Both the position numbers and the translations under genes were made by a program. Below are positions 25,254 through 37,566 of a stretch of 64,000 bases of DNA, piece after piece. The first letter of the stretch is position 1; each line of letters opens with the position of its first letter. Below the pieces are notes generated by a model. That model was not told the origin of the DNA and ran no database searches. It saw nothing but the letters and a program-made list of their open reading frames with translations. The stretch comes from Polydactylus sextarius. Its lineage: Eukaryota > Chordata > Actinopteri > Polynemidae. The DNA lies in NCBI GenBank assembly GCA_016801845.1, contig CM028926.1, forward strand, positions 9,460,501 through 9,524,500, in the 5' to 3' direction.

Positions 25254-26123
25254 CCTCCATTATGTCTATGTAATCTTGATAGATGTGCAGCAGGTACTCG
25301 CTCTTAAATAATAAAAGAGGCACTTACATCAGAATCGGTGTAACATGATAAATTAATTATCGTGGAGCAAAAAAAAAAAAAAAACAAGCATTCAGTGGAA
25401 AGTCTGAGCTGTCTGTCTCTTACTCAGCTCAACGTGTATTTATTTTGTTTTGAAAAAGCCTCGTCTAACCTTATTACTGCACTGCTTCAAAAGTAACTTT
25501 GACATTTGTTGGACACACTTATTTCTTCCTTCTGCAGCCAGAAGCTAGTTAGCATACAGGCTAAAACTGAGCTAATACGACAAGATATAGGTTCACGTAA
25601 ATGTTATAAATTCTTTATTTTTCTGTGGCGAATAAGAAGCTAAGATGTTGAAATGTGAAACACTTTCTCTGCAGCAGTTTGGTAAAAGTTCATGTTTGAA
25701 TCTCAAATGTCTTGAGACAAACTGAGAGAACGAGCTGTGAAACCTGCTCCTCAGACTGTTGCTTTTAATTTGCACAAAATTACTTGAAATCGCCGAGGTC
25801 TTCAAATAAAAAAAAAAAAAAGCAAAGAAATTAAAAACTTGACAAAATAGAAACGTTCTTTTAACTCAGCAGCTCAGGAGGTCCTTGGTACGTTTCTGTC
25901 GACGTCTCCAGCTTCAACGTGTCAGTACAGGTTTATTTATGTGTCTCCTGCTGTGAAAACACAGATTCACCTTCATACTACATCAACACTTTTGTCTGTC
26001 TCTGATCCACGTTGCTTATTTTAATTTTAGATTATCAATTTTAACATAATTTTACAAGATGAACTTTGCTCTTCATCCCTTTCTTCCCTCATTTTACCCA
26101 CGTTGTGGCAGCTTTATATATGT

Positions 26124-26128
<5 letters not shown>

Positions 26129-26209
<81 letters not shown>
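26129..26209. repeat. Long (TA)n microsatellite
   Basis: About 40 uninterrupted TA dinucleotides, the longest simple repeat in the window. It is self-complementary and can form a cruciform; length is likely polymorphic and hard to assemble. Confidence 0.95.
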
Positions 26210-26214
<5 letters not shown>

Positions 26215-27399
26215 TGTTTAACAAAGTGATGACCCCTCCCACTCAATACATTTCAGATTTGGGATTATCATTTTCGTAGATGTAGAGATTCTTGGAGGAA
26301 TATCCGTAAGTTACATTTTCACTTTCATCCATTTTTATTTTATTTTATTTATTTTTTGCATGTTTCAATATTTGTTACTACCATTTCATTATTCATAATC
26401 ACTCTCAGTCCATCATGATCCATTTCCTTCGAAAACATCAAGCAAAATTCACGATTTCCTTAAAAGAAAATGCTGAATTATGAGCTGCCGGGTTCCTGCC
26501 GGGATCTGTTGTTTTCTTTATCGTGCCCTGTTTCTTCACTGATATTTGCAGTTTTCTGAAGATAGAAATTGATTCTTCTTTTCTTTCTTCAATAATTCAA
26601 AATTTTTAATTTGGTAAAAAAGAGAAGTTGTCGATATGTGGTCGAATTCCTTCTTTTATAACAATGAAAATATAAAGAACAATAACATCCTTTATTGAAA
26701 AAACAGCCATTTTGTTCCAGAATAATTATTTATATATTTTTCTGGAAAAAGCTGAGGGCACTATATTCATGTTACTATCATTTTAGTTTGTCTACTCTGG
26801 ACAGGACTGTCATGACAAATTAATCGCGAAAAAAAAGTGTGAAAATTTGATCTCCTCCTATTCAAAACACATCTAGGTGTATAGGTTTGATTCAGCAAAA
26901 GGCTAATTATCCTCCAGAATATGATGAGCACGTACAGACGTTGTGTATTTATCTACCTAAGCTTCTTAAATCTCAGAACTAAGTGTTACAGCTGCAAAAC
27001 CAGAGTCCAAGTTTACACAGAGGCTTGAGTATGACGGCTGACATCCTGAGGACAGTGTACACTTCTCCATTAAGGATCTTAAAGCTATTATAAACTTTCA
27101 AGTAGCACTACAATGAGTGCTGTGTTTTGAGATGTAAGTCAGAAAAGTGGATGCTTTAAACAACAGGATGTAACACATCAACGGCAGAGTAATGGCCTCG
27201 ATCGTTTGGTTAAATTTGAGAGCAGCAGGAATGAAAACATTTCACGCGTTTCACAGACTAAAAGGAGCCTCGTGGACCAAATATCAAACAGTGGAAATGT
27301 GGAAATTATAAGGAAGTAATCATCATGTAAATGCTAAGAGTAGTTTGTTAAAGCAGCAGTATGATGGTTTAAGTTATTTCATGTATTTATAATAAAGAC

Positions 27400-27640
27400 T
27401 GACTGGGTCCAGGACTCAGACTCGCTCACTTATGACTTGGACTTGGACTCTTAACTTGATTTTTTATAATATGTAATAATAATGTGTCATAACATTTAAA
27501 TCTAGGCTACATTATTGTGCGTTTTTTTGCAGTTTATTTATCATTTGGTTTAGAACAGACATGTTCACATTATCAGCTCGACTTGGACTCGAACGCCGGG
27601 GACTTGAGACTGGACTCGGGTTGGGTCAAGTTGGGGGTCT
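27400..27640. repeat. Dispersed repeat rich in 'gacttggact' words
   Basis: Repeated gacttggact / ctcgacttggactcg / ggacttgagactggact words at 27,450 and 27,580-27,620 flank an AT-rich core. This resembles a dispersed fish repeat built on the same pentamers. Class not determined. Confidence 0.35.
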
Positions 27641-27769
27641 GAGTGGGCTGAGCCACTGCAGCTTCGATTAGCGGCGGGGTCATGACCTGTCATCTCTCTC
27701 TCTCTCTTTTCATTGAGAAAGAGAGAAGGAGAATGAATGTTGTTTTATGCTCATACACCAAACACATCG

Positions 27770-28010
27770 GAGTATCTGGTGTCAGAGGATGTTTTCACAC
27801 TTGGTTCTGTTTAAATGAACCGAACTCACATTGTGAAAGAGGACTGGGTTCTCTTTCTGGTCCACTTCAGCTGTGATGGGGTCTCAGACCACCTCCTCAG
27901 GTGGTCTGAAAACACCCAGACTCTTTATTTCTCCTGGGGGAAACAGTCTGATCTGAACCTGAGTGGTGTTTGTCATGTCAGTGGTCATAATGTCACAGCT
28001 GATCAGTGTT
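27770..28010. repeat. Possible dispersed repeat with central hairpin
   Basis: Contains tttcacacttggttctgtt, aatgaaccgaactc and a perfect hairpin at 27884-27909 (11-bp arms around cagaccacct/aggtggtctg, 4-base loop). The words are like those of a fish DNA-transposon remnant, but no terminal repeats could be aligned. Confidence 0.3.
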
Positions 28011-28413
28011 TGATTCTAAATAAATGTAATTTACATCTGTTTAGTGAAAAGCAAAACTCCTGCTTGTCTAAAACAACGTTGCATCTTTCTGATTCATGAA
28101 AATAGAGCCCTCAGTGTAAAAGATTAGCAACCTGATATGTTACATACGTCAACTGGTGCGTTAACAAATTATAAACGTCGCGTAAGTGAAGTTAACTCAG
28201 CTCGAGACGATAATGTTGATATTTTAAAAGCATGATCTATTAGAAATTAGTTAATCAAACCCCTTTTTTGTGTCTCGGTTGCTCGGTGTAAAGAAATGGA
28301 TGCATGAACGTGTGTTTAAGTGGTTTAAATGTGACGTGTTGACACAGACAGAGAAAACACTGTGACGCTGGGTTATTGTCTTCCTTCCCCTTCTTTTCGT
28401 CTTCTCCTCGTAG

Positions 28414-28659
28414 GACACCGGGAGGCATCCAGAAGAGTTGTTGAATCCGGCTGAATACATGAGCTACCAGCGCATCTGCAACATGGACCACTTCCCCAAG
28501 TCTCAGCCTGCTCCGGTCTACACTCCTGTTACTTTCTTGCCTCAGCACCCTTACACACAGCAGCAGCAGCCGCCCAACGAGCCCATGTACTCCAACACAA
28601 GCTTTACTGCCCCCGGCCCTCGTGCTCCTTTCACTTTCCCTAAGGAGCAATCCGTGTGA
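28414..28659 (+). CDS. Nectin-like gene: terminal exon E (81-codon tail)
   Basis: Last exon of 81 codons plus TGA after acceptor cttctcctcgtag, phase 0, compatible with exon 13583-13684. It reads DTGRHPEELLNPAEYMSYQR, then a Pro/Gln/Tyr-rich stretch with a QQQQ run, and ends FTFPKEQSV. Tyrosines in AEYMSY and EPMYSN could be phosphorylated. The C-terminal EQSV ends in Val but lacks Ser/Thr at -2, so it is at best a weak PDZ ligand. It does not match a mammalian nectin C-terminus (E/A-x-Y-V). The exon lies 11 kb after exon D, whose stop codon means D and E are alternative ends. Amino-acid composition, long open frame and splice site support a real exon. A different gene on the same strand is possible but no start is seen. 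Confidence 0.72.
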   Translation, partial: DTGRHPEELLNPAEYMSYQRICNMDHFPKSQPAPVYTPVTFLPQHPYTQQQQPPNEPMYSNTSFTAPGPRAPFTFPKEQSV

Positions 28660-28771
28660 CGTACAACACGACTTTTAGCTCCGTGGGAAGTTGATGCGAT
28701 TGCGCCACAACCACTTCATGGAAAACAAAAGCTCTACTGAACAGATGCTCATCCATCCTCACCTTGCTTCT

Positions 28772-28774
<3 letters not shown>

Positions 28775-28818
<44 letters not shown>
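28775..28818. repeat. (TA)n microsatellite in probable 3' UTR
   Basis: Roughly 21 TA dinucleotides about 115 bases after the exon E stop codon. Confidence 0.95.
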
Positions 28819-28823
<5 letters not shown>

Positions 28824-29536
28824 AGCTTAAAACACATGCTCCTCCCTCCCTCCCATGATGAAAGTGTCTGTAACTCGTGCTCCTTCAATCCTCTGTGTAT
28901 CGTACACTCTTTGCTCCACTGAGGCTGTCTGATGTTAGCGTAGCCGCCACTGAACTGCCCTTCACCCCCCAACACATGCCCACTCACCCTGTTTGCTTTC
29001 CATCACTTCCTCATTTGAATACTTCTGTTGTTTTTTTTGTTTTTTGCCAACCGTCTATACTGTGTACAAAACAAATGCCATTGTATCGCTCCAGATGTTT
29101 TTATTTATTTTGATTTTTTTTATTTTTATCTTCTTCTATTTTTACTTTTCCTGCAGTGGTAGTGACCTTTTATTAGCAACGTGCATCTTTTGTTTGTTTT
29201 TTTTTTTTTTTTTTTTTTTTCTTTTTGTCTGTCAATCACACGCTTGCTTCTTTTGAAAGTCATATAATGTACCGTCTGTGTTAAACAAACACAGATGCCA
29301 TTCGATCTGTAAAAAGCCGATTATCAATCTATGATAAGGTGGGTTACTCCTTTAATGACAGTTAATGACAGGGTTGTTATGTGAATCTCATTATTCGAGT
29401 TTCAATTGAAATTTCGGACGAGTAGAAACGTTGTTGAACGTCGTCCTCATTAGCTACGGAGAAAAACAAAAGGGCTTGAGATCCAACAGTATCTACAGTC
29501 TTATATTTCTGTTTTATTATCCATCCATCCTGCTTA

Positions 29537-29571
<35 letters not shown>
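29537..29571. repeat. (ATT)n microsatellite
   Basis: About 11-12 copies of ATT in the probable 3' UTR, shortly upstream of an AATAAA. Confidence 0.95.
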
Positions 29572-29572
<1 letters not shown>

Positions 29573-29671
29573 CTACCTACTTGCCAAAGACATCCACATT
29601 AGTTTCTTTCAGTTGTTTTTGTTCGTTTTCATTTCATTCGTTTACATTCAAACTACCTGGTTTTAATGGGA

Positions 29672-29677
29672 AATAAA
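29672..29677 (+). promoter_or_regulatory. Candidate poly(A) signal AATAAA
   Basis: Canonical hexamer about 1.0 kb after the exon E stop, followed within 30 bases by GT/T-rich sequence (gttgattggcaatgtgtt). Confidence 0.4.
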
Positions 29678-30369
29678 CAAAGTTGATTGGCAATGTGTTA
29701 ACTCTCTTCTCCCGGTTTACATTATCACTTGCCATACGCTGTAATTTTCCATATCTGTATGTGAAAACTTCCATGAGTTCCTCGTGGAGATTGGATTTTT
29801 TTTTTGTGTGTGTGTTTGTTTGTTCAGATTTATCAACCAACAGTTTGACTTTTGTTGTTTTTTCACCGGTGCAATAGATGAAGACAATCACATACATGGG
29901 ATGTCCTGGAACCGAAACCTAAAGGGAAATATGATTTGTTTTTTTCAAGGACAGCTCACACATTTAACATATTTAATTTTGTATTCTTAATTTGTACTAA
30001 TATAGCATCAATAGTTTCAATAAGAAACAGAAGAGAGAAGAAGCTTGCTACTGTATTTTTTTAGAGAACACTTTAGTTATGTACAATAACACGCCACTTT
30101 ATTTTCATGAGTCAGATTTACACTGTGACTGTTGATTTCAGACCATACATAAGCTAATGAGTCATTTTTCAAGACACACACACACACAAGCTCTCTGGAC
30201 ACAGCAAATTTGCATAAATTGAAAGTTCACATTTTTTTTTTTTTTTTGCCATGTCAGATGTATGTTTGAGGGGAAAAAAAAACCAATAATAATAATAATA
30301 ATTAAAGAGAAGAAAAAAATTGTGTTCGTGCTCAATGTGAAAAAAAAAACAACAGTATATATAAAATGA

Positions 30370-30375
30370 AATAAA
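30370..30375 (+). promoter_or_regulatory. Candidate poly(A) signal AATAAA
   Basis: Canonical hexamer followed by ggaggtgttgaagg and further T/GT-rich bases; an alternative, more distal end for exon E transcripts. Confidence 0.35.
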
Positions 30376-30664
30376 ATCCTGGAGGTGTTGAAGGTTATTT
30401 AGTGTTAGCTCTTCTTAACCGTGGTGGTCGATGGGATTGGGAGTGAAACTTGTGAGACTTTCTCCTGTGCTCACCTTGTTGTCTTGCGATGGCTTGATAT
30501 GTGTGCTAGCGTTTAGAATAAGCGGTGGTGTCTGGTTTGAACCGCTGGAGGAGGTTGATATTAATGTACCTGCTGTGTGAAAAAAGAAAAAAAAAAAAAA
30601 CCCACTAAAACACGACTTTGTCTTTTTGTGACACATTTACTTCTCAAGAGACCCTTCCTTTTCA

Positions 30665-30718
<54 letters not shown>
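30665..30718. repeat. (ATT)n microsatellite
   Basis: About 18 uninterrupted ATT copies. Confidence 0.95.
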
Positions 30719-31150
30719 GTAAATGCTTGCTGCAGAATATACTTAACTGGCATTTACATATATTAATACTCACTGTCTAATCCTCACACTTTCAGTCACA
30801 TTGATTTATTTCCAATGTCCTGAAGATCTTTGCCATGTCTGTTTTCACCCATGTTGACCTTGTTGTTTTGTGTTTTTGTAAAACTGTAACATTTAGTTTT
30901 TTTGTTTTTGTTTTTTTTTTTAACATATACATTCCTAGAGAGAGAAACCTACAGCACATTTATTTTTAACATGGATACTACCTGAGTAAATGTTAGGGAG
31001 GTTATGAGATCTTTTCCTTTTTCTTTTTCTTTTTTTGTTGTCGAGGCTGAAATGAAATGTGAAACAATTTAACCTCTTTTTATTTTATTTTATTTAGAAT
31101 TATGTTTGATGTAAATATTAATAATGTATCTGATGTGTGGACAAAAAAAA

Positions 31151-33894
31151 ACAAAAAAACAAACAAGTCATACAGTTTAACATTAAACTTCACAAACTAC
31201 CCTAAACAGAGTTGTGTTTGTGACCACGTAAGTATCACTTTTACTTCCCTTTTGGTCTCAATCAAGTCTTGGGGTCAATCACATTTCTACCACTTCGTCT
31301 TCCTCTTCCTCTTTAGCACGTCCACGTTAGTAGAAAGTTAGTATCTGTCGAAGCTAACAAAGCTAACGAAGCTAAGCCAGGAGCAGCACTTCAAATGAAG
31401 GGTTTTCCCAGCATGCACCAGGGCAAGGATGCAGTTGTCAAAAAAATTAGCGATTAAATAAATAAACTAATCTTATTAAGCTAATTTATCATTAACTGCT
31501 AATCAATGACGTTTGTTAACGTTAACATCAGCTAGCGATCGCTAACGTTTTCCATCCGTCTGATAACAGAACATCTTGTCAGTTTTTAAACCATCGGCAA
31601 CTCGATCTGCACAAACAAGTCTGTAGACGCCATCTTTGTTTGTTTGTAATCATTCGGTTGTCATGGAGACTTGACACATCTTCTTATGTTGCAACTAGCG
31701 ACGACTTCTGATGGCGTTTAACGTTAAAGTAGCGGTGTCTCATTTCCCAGAGGAATTTTTTACCCCTTCACCTCTTTGTTTCAAGGTATGAGGGGTAAAA
31801 ACAGAGAAATGTGATTGGCCCTTGAATTGTTCAGTGTCTGTCAATGTACATTAAATGTAAAGCTCAACCATCTTAAACTCAGTATAAAGCATGTTCAACA
31901 ATCACCCAAAGTTTTAAACTTACTCATTTTTAGCTGCAGAGAAAAAGTGTCAAATATCTCCTCAGTTATTTGCTCATGTTGACTCTAATCTGAGTTCAAT
32001 AAAGTAGTTCCACATTTGATCTAATAGAATAACTCAGCCTTCAGCACACATGAATTTTTATACTCTTCAATTTCCCAACCAGGTATAAAAAAAAAAAAAA
32101 AAAAAAACCCTGAACACCACAATGAAAACAAAAGGATGTCTATTATAAAAGCTAATATGAAGACGACGGGAGGATTAAACCTCCACAGACACAGAGAAGT
32201 AAAACAATTAAGTCTTTATTGACGTAAAAATGTATCTACAGACGGAGACATTAGTCTATTTTTATTGGTAATGGCAACATCAGCTAGCTAGCGTTAGCCT
32301 CCATCAACTCACAATGTCTCTATAGGAACATAAACTAATGTTAATGTTTAAAAACAGTATAATCTATAGATATTTCGATCCATTCATCCTTTGTAACTTA
32401 TTGATTTGATTGTTAGACGGTTGCAGCTTCAATACAAATGTCTCAAATGTAATTTGAATTTGATTTACATGACACTTTATATTTACTTTAGCAGCATGAA
32501 ATAGTCACACGCTCGAGTTACTATACCCACAAAACTTTTATTATTTTGCAAATTAGATGTGTCATCAAGACGCCTTCTATTGTTCTGTTATTCTGTTTGG
32601 AAATAAACACATCACACATGAAATATCAGCTCATAAAGTTGATGGCTAAAGTGCTGGCAAATTGTTGTCTATTTACATTTTTGTCCCACTGATGAATTTA
32701 CATCCCGTTTTCAGCATCTGTCAAACTTTCTAAGAACGAGTTTAACTATGAAGAACTGGTTTTCAGTCTCATCTGACAGGAGGAGGAGAAGGAGGAGGAG
32801 GAATGAGCTGTTAAGGATTGAAGAGGAGATGACACGTGAAACAAAGTCAGCGACATCTTTCCGTGTTGAAGACGTGACGCTAACGAGGCAGCACTGAAGT
32901 CATTACACATGAACTGCCGACTATATTAACGCATATAAACGCTATGAGAAAAGATGTGACCAAAAGATCTGACTTTCTGCAGAGTTGCATTGAAGAGAAA
33001 CGCTGACATGATTAACGCCTCCGCGACGACATCACATGTACCTGATAGTTTATCCTACATATCACTTTAACTAGATTACAAATACAATGTCAACAAGCAG
33101 CTGTTTCTTTCTTTTAGCTTGTTAATTAATCAGGCGTGTAAGTGCAAACGTTTTAGCACTAGATTGTTGTTGTTGTTGTTGTTTTCGTTTTTCATCCAAA
33201 CCAGAGGAGATCAAGATGTGGCTGCCAGAAAGTGCGTAGCCTCCAGCGAGCTGCGGGAGCAGAGCTGGACACAATCAGACGTGAGTTTCAAAAGACTTTA
33301 ACCACTTTAACCACCACAACTCTCTGGATATTTTTTTCCATTTGAATCTGACTTTTCCTCGAGCAACATTTGTTTTGAATTGTGATAGTTTGACACAACA
33401 GTTGCTGATTCTTACAGTTTTTCAGTGAATCCCATGTTCAAACTTGGTGAAGTTTTTATTCTGTCGAAAACTGATCTCTGAAAAGAAAAGTTGAGTTTTA
33501 CAGAAACTTCTTGCCTTTGGTTTCTTTTAAAGCATCTTCCCATATACAGTTTTCTTTTAGCTTAATGGTTCAAACTGCTGTGAAACTATGTAATTTCTGA
33601 ATGTGTTTACTTGATGGTTTTACAGACATTTCCGTAGCGTAAAAGGCAAAAAAGTCTTTTGTGGTCCCAGGATGTCAATAACCTTCGACTATGGCCCCAT
33701 TACCAAACTCCCGGCCCAGCGTGAGCTGTGTCGGGGCATAATGTGGATCTAATGTGGCTGTTGTCTTGGCCAGAGGCATGAAGGCCACTTAGTGTGCATG
33801 ATATTATGACTAAGTATCGTGTTTAAGGATGTAATTTGACTTTAAATGTCACAGCTTATCTTGCACTACTTCCTATCCAGTTATATGATTCATT
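31151..33894. other. Intergenic, no gene seen
   Basis: AT-rich sequence without supported exons. It contains clusters of 'gctaac/gttagc' words (31,340-31,560 and 32,280-32,300) that hint at old interspersed repeats, a poly(A) run at 32,087-32,106 and (GTT)n at 33,164-33,183. Confidence 0.5.
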
Positions 33895-34605
33895 GTTACA
33901 TGAATGAAAAAGTCTTCACCCCCTTGGATGTTTTTGCAACACTGCTCTGAAAATCTTCTCTCAAGTCATAGGTCTGAATCAGGTCCTTTAGGGTTTCTTC
34001 TGTATTCATTTTACTTTTATTTTTACTTTAAGCCTTCGAGGGCCAGCTGCCAAGAGGCATCCCCGACAGAACGATGCCGCTACCGCCGTGCTTCACCGTT
34101 GAAGGATGATGTGTTTGTGGTGATGTGGTTTGTTTGGTGTCTCCTAAAAAGAGACTAATCTGGAGAAAAAAAAAAAAAAAAAACTCGATTTAGGTCTCTG
34201 ATCTCTTTTTTCCAATTGACCGCGGAGTCTCCCTCTTGCCTTTGGGGCAAACTCTAGTTGAGATTTAATATGAGCTTTCTTCAACACTGGCTTTCTCTGC
34301 CACTCTCCCATAAAGCTTTGACCAGTAAAGACCCCAGGCAACAGCTGTATGCAGAGTCTCTCTCATCTCGGCTGCTGAAGCTTTTAACTCCCATAGAGTT
34401 TTCATAGGTGTATTGGTAGCCTCCGTCTTGAACCCAGCTGGTGCTCAAGGCAGATTTAAACATGAGCCATATTCCTCCTATTTCTTAATGATGGATTTAA
34501 CTGAACTCCAGGGGATGTTCGGTGACTTGGACATTTCTTTTGGTATCATCTCCTGACTTTTCAACAACCTTTTGTCCTGAGTTTCTTCATGGTTTTAAAT
34601 GTACG
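33895..34605 (-). mobile_element. Tc1-like DNA transposon relic (broken transposase)
   Basis: Read on the minus strand from about 34,605, this follows a fish Tc1-like transposase gene: aaactcaggacaaaaggttg, caggagatgataccaaaag, a piece for SSVKSIIKKWEEYG, then GQSFMGEWQRKPVLKKAHIK and SQLEFAPK, then caacggtgaagcacggcggtag with the next words for the GSI-L-GCL block, and finally gatccaaggggg-type 3' sequence ending near 33,895. Stops and frameshifts interrupt it. The region of the DDE catalytic core between 34,170 and 33,900 is largely deleted, including the segment before the GSI block and the block after LIQ-LRED. Terminal inverted repeats were not found. It is dead and cannot move itself. 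Confidence 0.88.
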
Positions 34606-37260
34606 TTGTTGTGAAATTTGGAAGATGTTTGACTAAGTCAACATGGTTTAATTCAACACTGCCTTAAATTAGTTTGACTAGCTACCTGATTTAAAAGCGT
34701 ATAAAGTTTTTTGAGCTCAGAGGCAGTTTTTTTTTTTTTTTCCTGGTAGTGAATTCATTTAGAGAGTTGGTGCAGTAAGTCAGCCTGAAGTGCTTTGTCA
34801 CTAACGCCTACACAGCGTTTGGTGCATCTGAACGGAATAAAATAGTATGCAACGACTGAACACTGCAATCTTTTTTTTTTCAAAGACAGTTCTTCTCTCT
34901 TTCCTCCACACCATGTTGATTATATACACAGTTTTATCTTAATAATAAAACACTGTGAGGTAGATAATTTATTCTCCGTCTTGCACAGCGTGGATCAAAT
35001 TGTGCAACCACACAAGGCTCCTGCTGCTTCTCTCTCTCTTTCTCAAGAGAGGAATAAAAACAAATGTAGAATAATTGGCACAGTTGCCATTATTGGTAAT
35101 AATATTTTTTCTTTGTTTAACATCTTTTCAAGACAATGAGCCAAAGGTAAAACACAGGGAAAGCAAATATCAGTGGCACTCAAAGGATTTTATCCATTGA
35201 TCCAGATGCTATTTTCTATAAGCTCTGAAAAGGCTGAATTGTTTGTTTTCAACACTTTTTTTTTTTTTTTTTTTTTTCTAATAGCGTTAAAAACTTTTAA
35301 AATAACATATAACGTTACTGAATGAAGTTTGGTTTTTGACTTCGGAAAGTCTGAGTATTTGAAAATTAAAACATCTGAGCTGCAGTTAAACGTTGATGTC
35401 AGAAAACATTTTACTCTGTATTGATTAAATTGTTGTCATTTCCTCTACGTTACCTCAGCAGCTATAACTGCTACTTTTCTAATTAGCATAAAAAATATTT
35501 CACACTCTGTTTAGTTAAAATAGGAAGTGTTAGGCAGAAAAATACATCTCACTAATGACTAATGCAGAAGAATTTTTAAATTAATGTATTAAATATCATA
35601 TTCTATTGACGAAATTAGATTTATTGCAGATTATTCGGTTGTATCTAAGGATCATGAACAGTTCTGAGCCTTGTAATTAACTGTTAAACACACACACACA
35701 CACACACACACATAAAAGCTGTACAGTATAGTACAGTAATGTGTCAGATAACTTGATTTCACACTTATTGATCCTGTAATTAAGGAGAAAAATATCTCAC
35801 TACATTTGTAGTTGAGTTGTTTACTTCCTGCTGAACAAAGTGATGATATCTGACAGAACAAACTATGTGTTGATGACAAAATCATGATGAAAGCTACGGA
35901 AAATTCTCCAAGATCAAAATGATAATAATTATAGTAACAAAACTTAACTAGATCACAAGTTTCCTTTAGTTTATATTAAAGATGTTGTGTACTGTAGGTG
36001 TGTGTGTGTGGGAAGAGAGGGTTGAAGAGGATCATGTTTGTAACCAAAGGAAAAAGACTAAGAAAAGAAAAAAAGCTCATTTTCTTGCTCATTATCAAAG
36101 GACAGGTTAACTCAAGTACTTTCTCCTGAGAAATACAAGAATTGCTTGAGAAGTCATCCAGAAAAGCCACTTGATTGAACTGGGTGAAGTCTCCTGGAAC
36201 AAATCCTCTTCTTGACTTTTATGTAACACGACGCTCTGCTCCTCTTTTCGCTAGTCTGTAATTTGTCTTTGTCTTCCTAAAAAATCTGTGTGAGAGACGT
36301 CAGTAACACAGACGCTGAGAACAGCCAATTACGACGCAGCATTAGAAAAGCACGAATTCTCACGTGTAAACGACGAAGCGCCGCGTGTTATAGCGCTTTA
36401 ATAATACCCAAGAGGCTTTGCTTTTCATCATTATGAAAGACAAAGGTCGATGACAAATGCAAACTCTAATACAACACATGGCATATTCCCCAGAGATGCG
36501 GTGCAGATGGTCTATTTAACAACAAATACACACAAACTATTGGTTCAGAAAGACAGAAATACCTGTTGAGCTGATTTAACACCTTTATGACATTTTACAA
36601 ACTTCACACAGACCAGAGTTGGAAAATAATGATAAAGAACACAAGAGTTTTCCACATTTATTCAACAGCTTTAGTTCGTATTAAGATGAAGTTTTTACAT
36701 AATGAATAAAAGAAGAAGATTTTATAATACAACTCTTAGTTAAAGATTAAATCAGAGGTTTCCAACCTTCTGAATATTGTACAAAAGAAAAAAACAGTAG
36801 CATGTATTTGAGGTCAAATCTCAGATGTCTGAGCTGTAAAAGCTTAACCAGACTGACGTCTCAATATTCAGTAAAATGTTAAAATAAACCAAAGATCAAA
36901 GATGAGCAGGAAAAAAGTTTGTTCTTCTCTTCTTTTCTTGTTTGTTAATCATCTCACATTCATCTGGTCAGTTCATAAAAACTAATGTAGTTTCAACATG
37001 TTGTTAATAATCTGATGATGTCATTGATGATGTAATAATAAATCAGAGGGACAAAACCACTGTTCAGGATGTGATGTGATGTGAACGTCTTTGTCGATTA
37101 GACATCGACTGTCATGTCATTGCTTTTGAAAGTAGTGAAGGCAGTTTTCAGATTAAAGGATTAATTCACTTTTTCTCATCGGCAGAAACATCCAAGCCTG
37201 CTTCTGTTAAAACCTGAGATTACATTACCCACAATGCAACTCAATCACTGACAGTTCACT
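34606..37260. other. Intergenic, no gene seen
   Basis: AT-rich DNA with T runs (34,727; 34,870; 35,257-35,278) and a (CA)n tract at 35,688-35,711. No open frame has splice or homology support. Confidence 0.5.
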
Positions 37261-37566
37261 AAGGCTGCATCCAAATACCCCAACTAGCCGCCTATGTAGT
37301 TAAAAACCATAGAAGAAGAACCCAGAAGAAGTGGGAATAAAATAAAAATGATGTTGTTTCAAGGAAAAGAATTAATTACTTACTGATGTCCTGTGATGTA
37401 AAACTCCTTTTCCAGCAGTTTCTATACAAACTTTAAAAAGCAGCTGCATTAAAACACAGATGCTCCTGCTACTGGTTACTTTGATATGTAAAAGCTACTA
37501 CTGTTACAGTCGAGTGGTAGGAAGCGACTAGGACGAAGTGCCTACTTAGGATTCAGATGCAGCCTT
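37261..37566. mobile_element. Putative miniature inverted-repeat element (306 bp)
   Basis: The left end aaggctgcatccaaatac and the reverse complement of the right end, aaggctgcatctgaatcc, match at 15 of 18 positions. A further weak match (gcctatgtag / gcctacttag inverted) extends inward. The interior is short and AT-rich with no coding capacity, as in MITEs. No clear target-site duplication was identified, so superfamily is unknown. Confidence 0.55.

Larger units (their letters stand above)
17368..28413 (+). other. 3' UTR of exon D and long intron before exon E
   Basis: About 11 kb. The first part would be 3' UTR when exon D is used; no clear poly(A) site was found close by, though AATAAA occurs near 19,016. 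The rest is intron rich in simple repeats and decayed mobile DNA listed separately: hAT relic (21223-22333), MITE-like piece (22337-22490), SINE composite (24116-24573), long (TA)n (26129-26209), and two dispersed repeats near 27,400-28,000. No other exon was recognised. Confidence 0.55.
28660..31150 (+). other. Probable long 3' UTR of the nectin-like gene
   Basis: AT- and T-rich sequence following the exon E stop, with (TA)n at 28775-28818, (ATT)n at 29537-29571 and 30665-30718, and long T runs. AATAAA hexamers followed by GT-rich sequence occur at 29672-29677 (then gttgattggcaatgtgtt) and 30370-30375 (then ggaggtgttg), so either could end the transcript. ATTTATTT-type AU-rich words near 29,100 could affect RNA stability. 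The true end cannot be set from sequence alone. Confidence 0.5.

Noticed and set aside
34144..34463. Minus-strand frames as small host genes
   Set aside because: They are pieces of a broken Tc1-like transposase in two frames.
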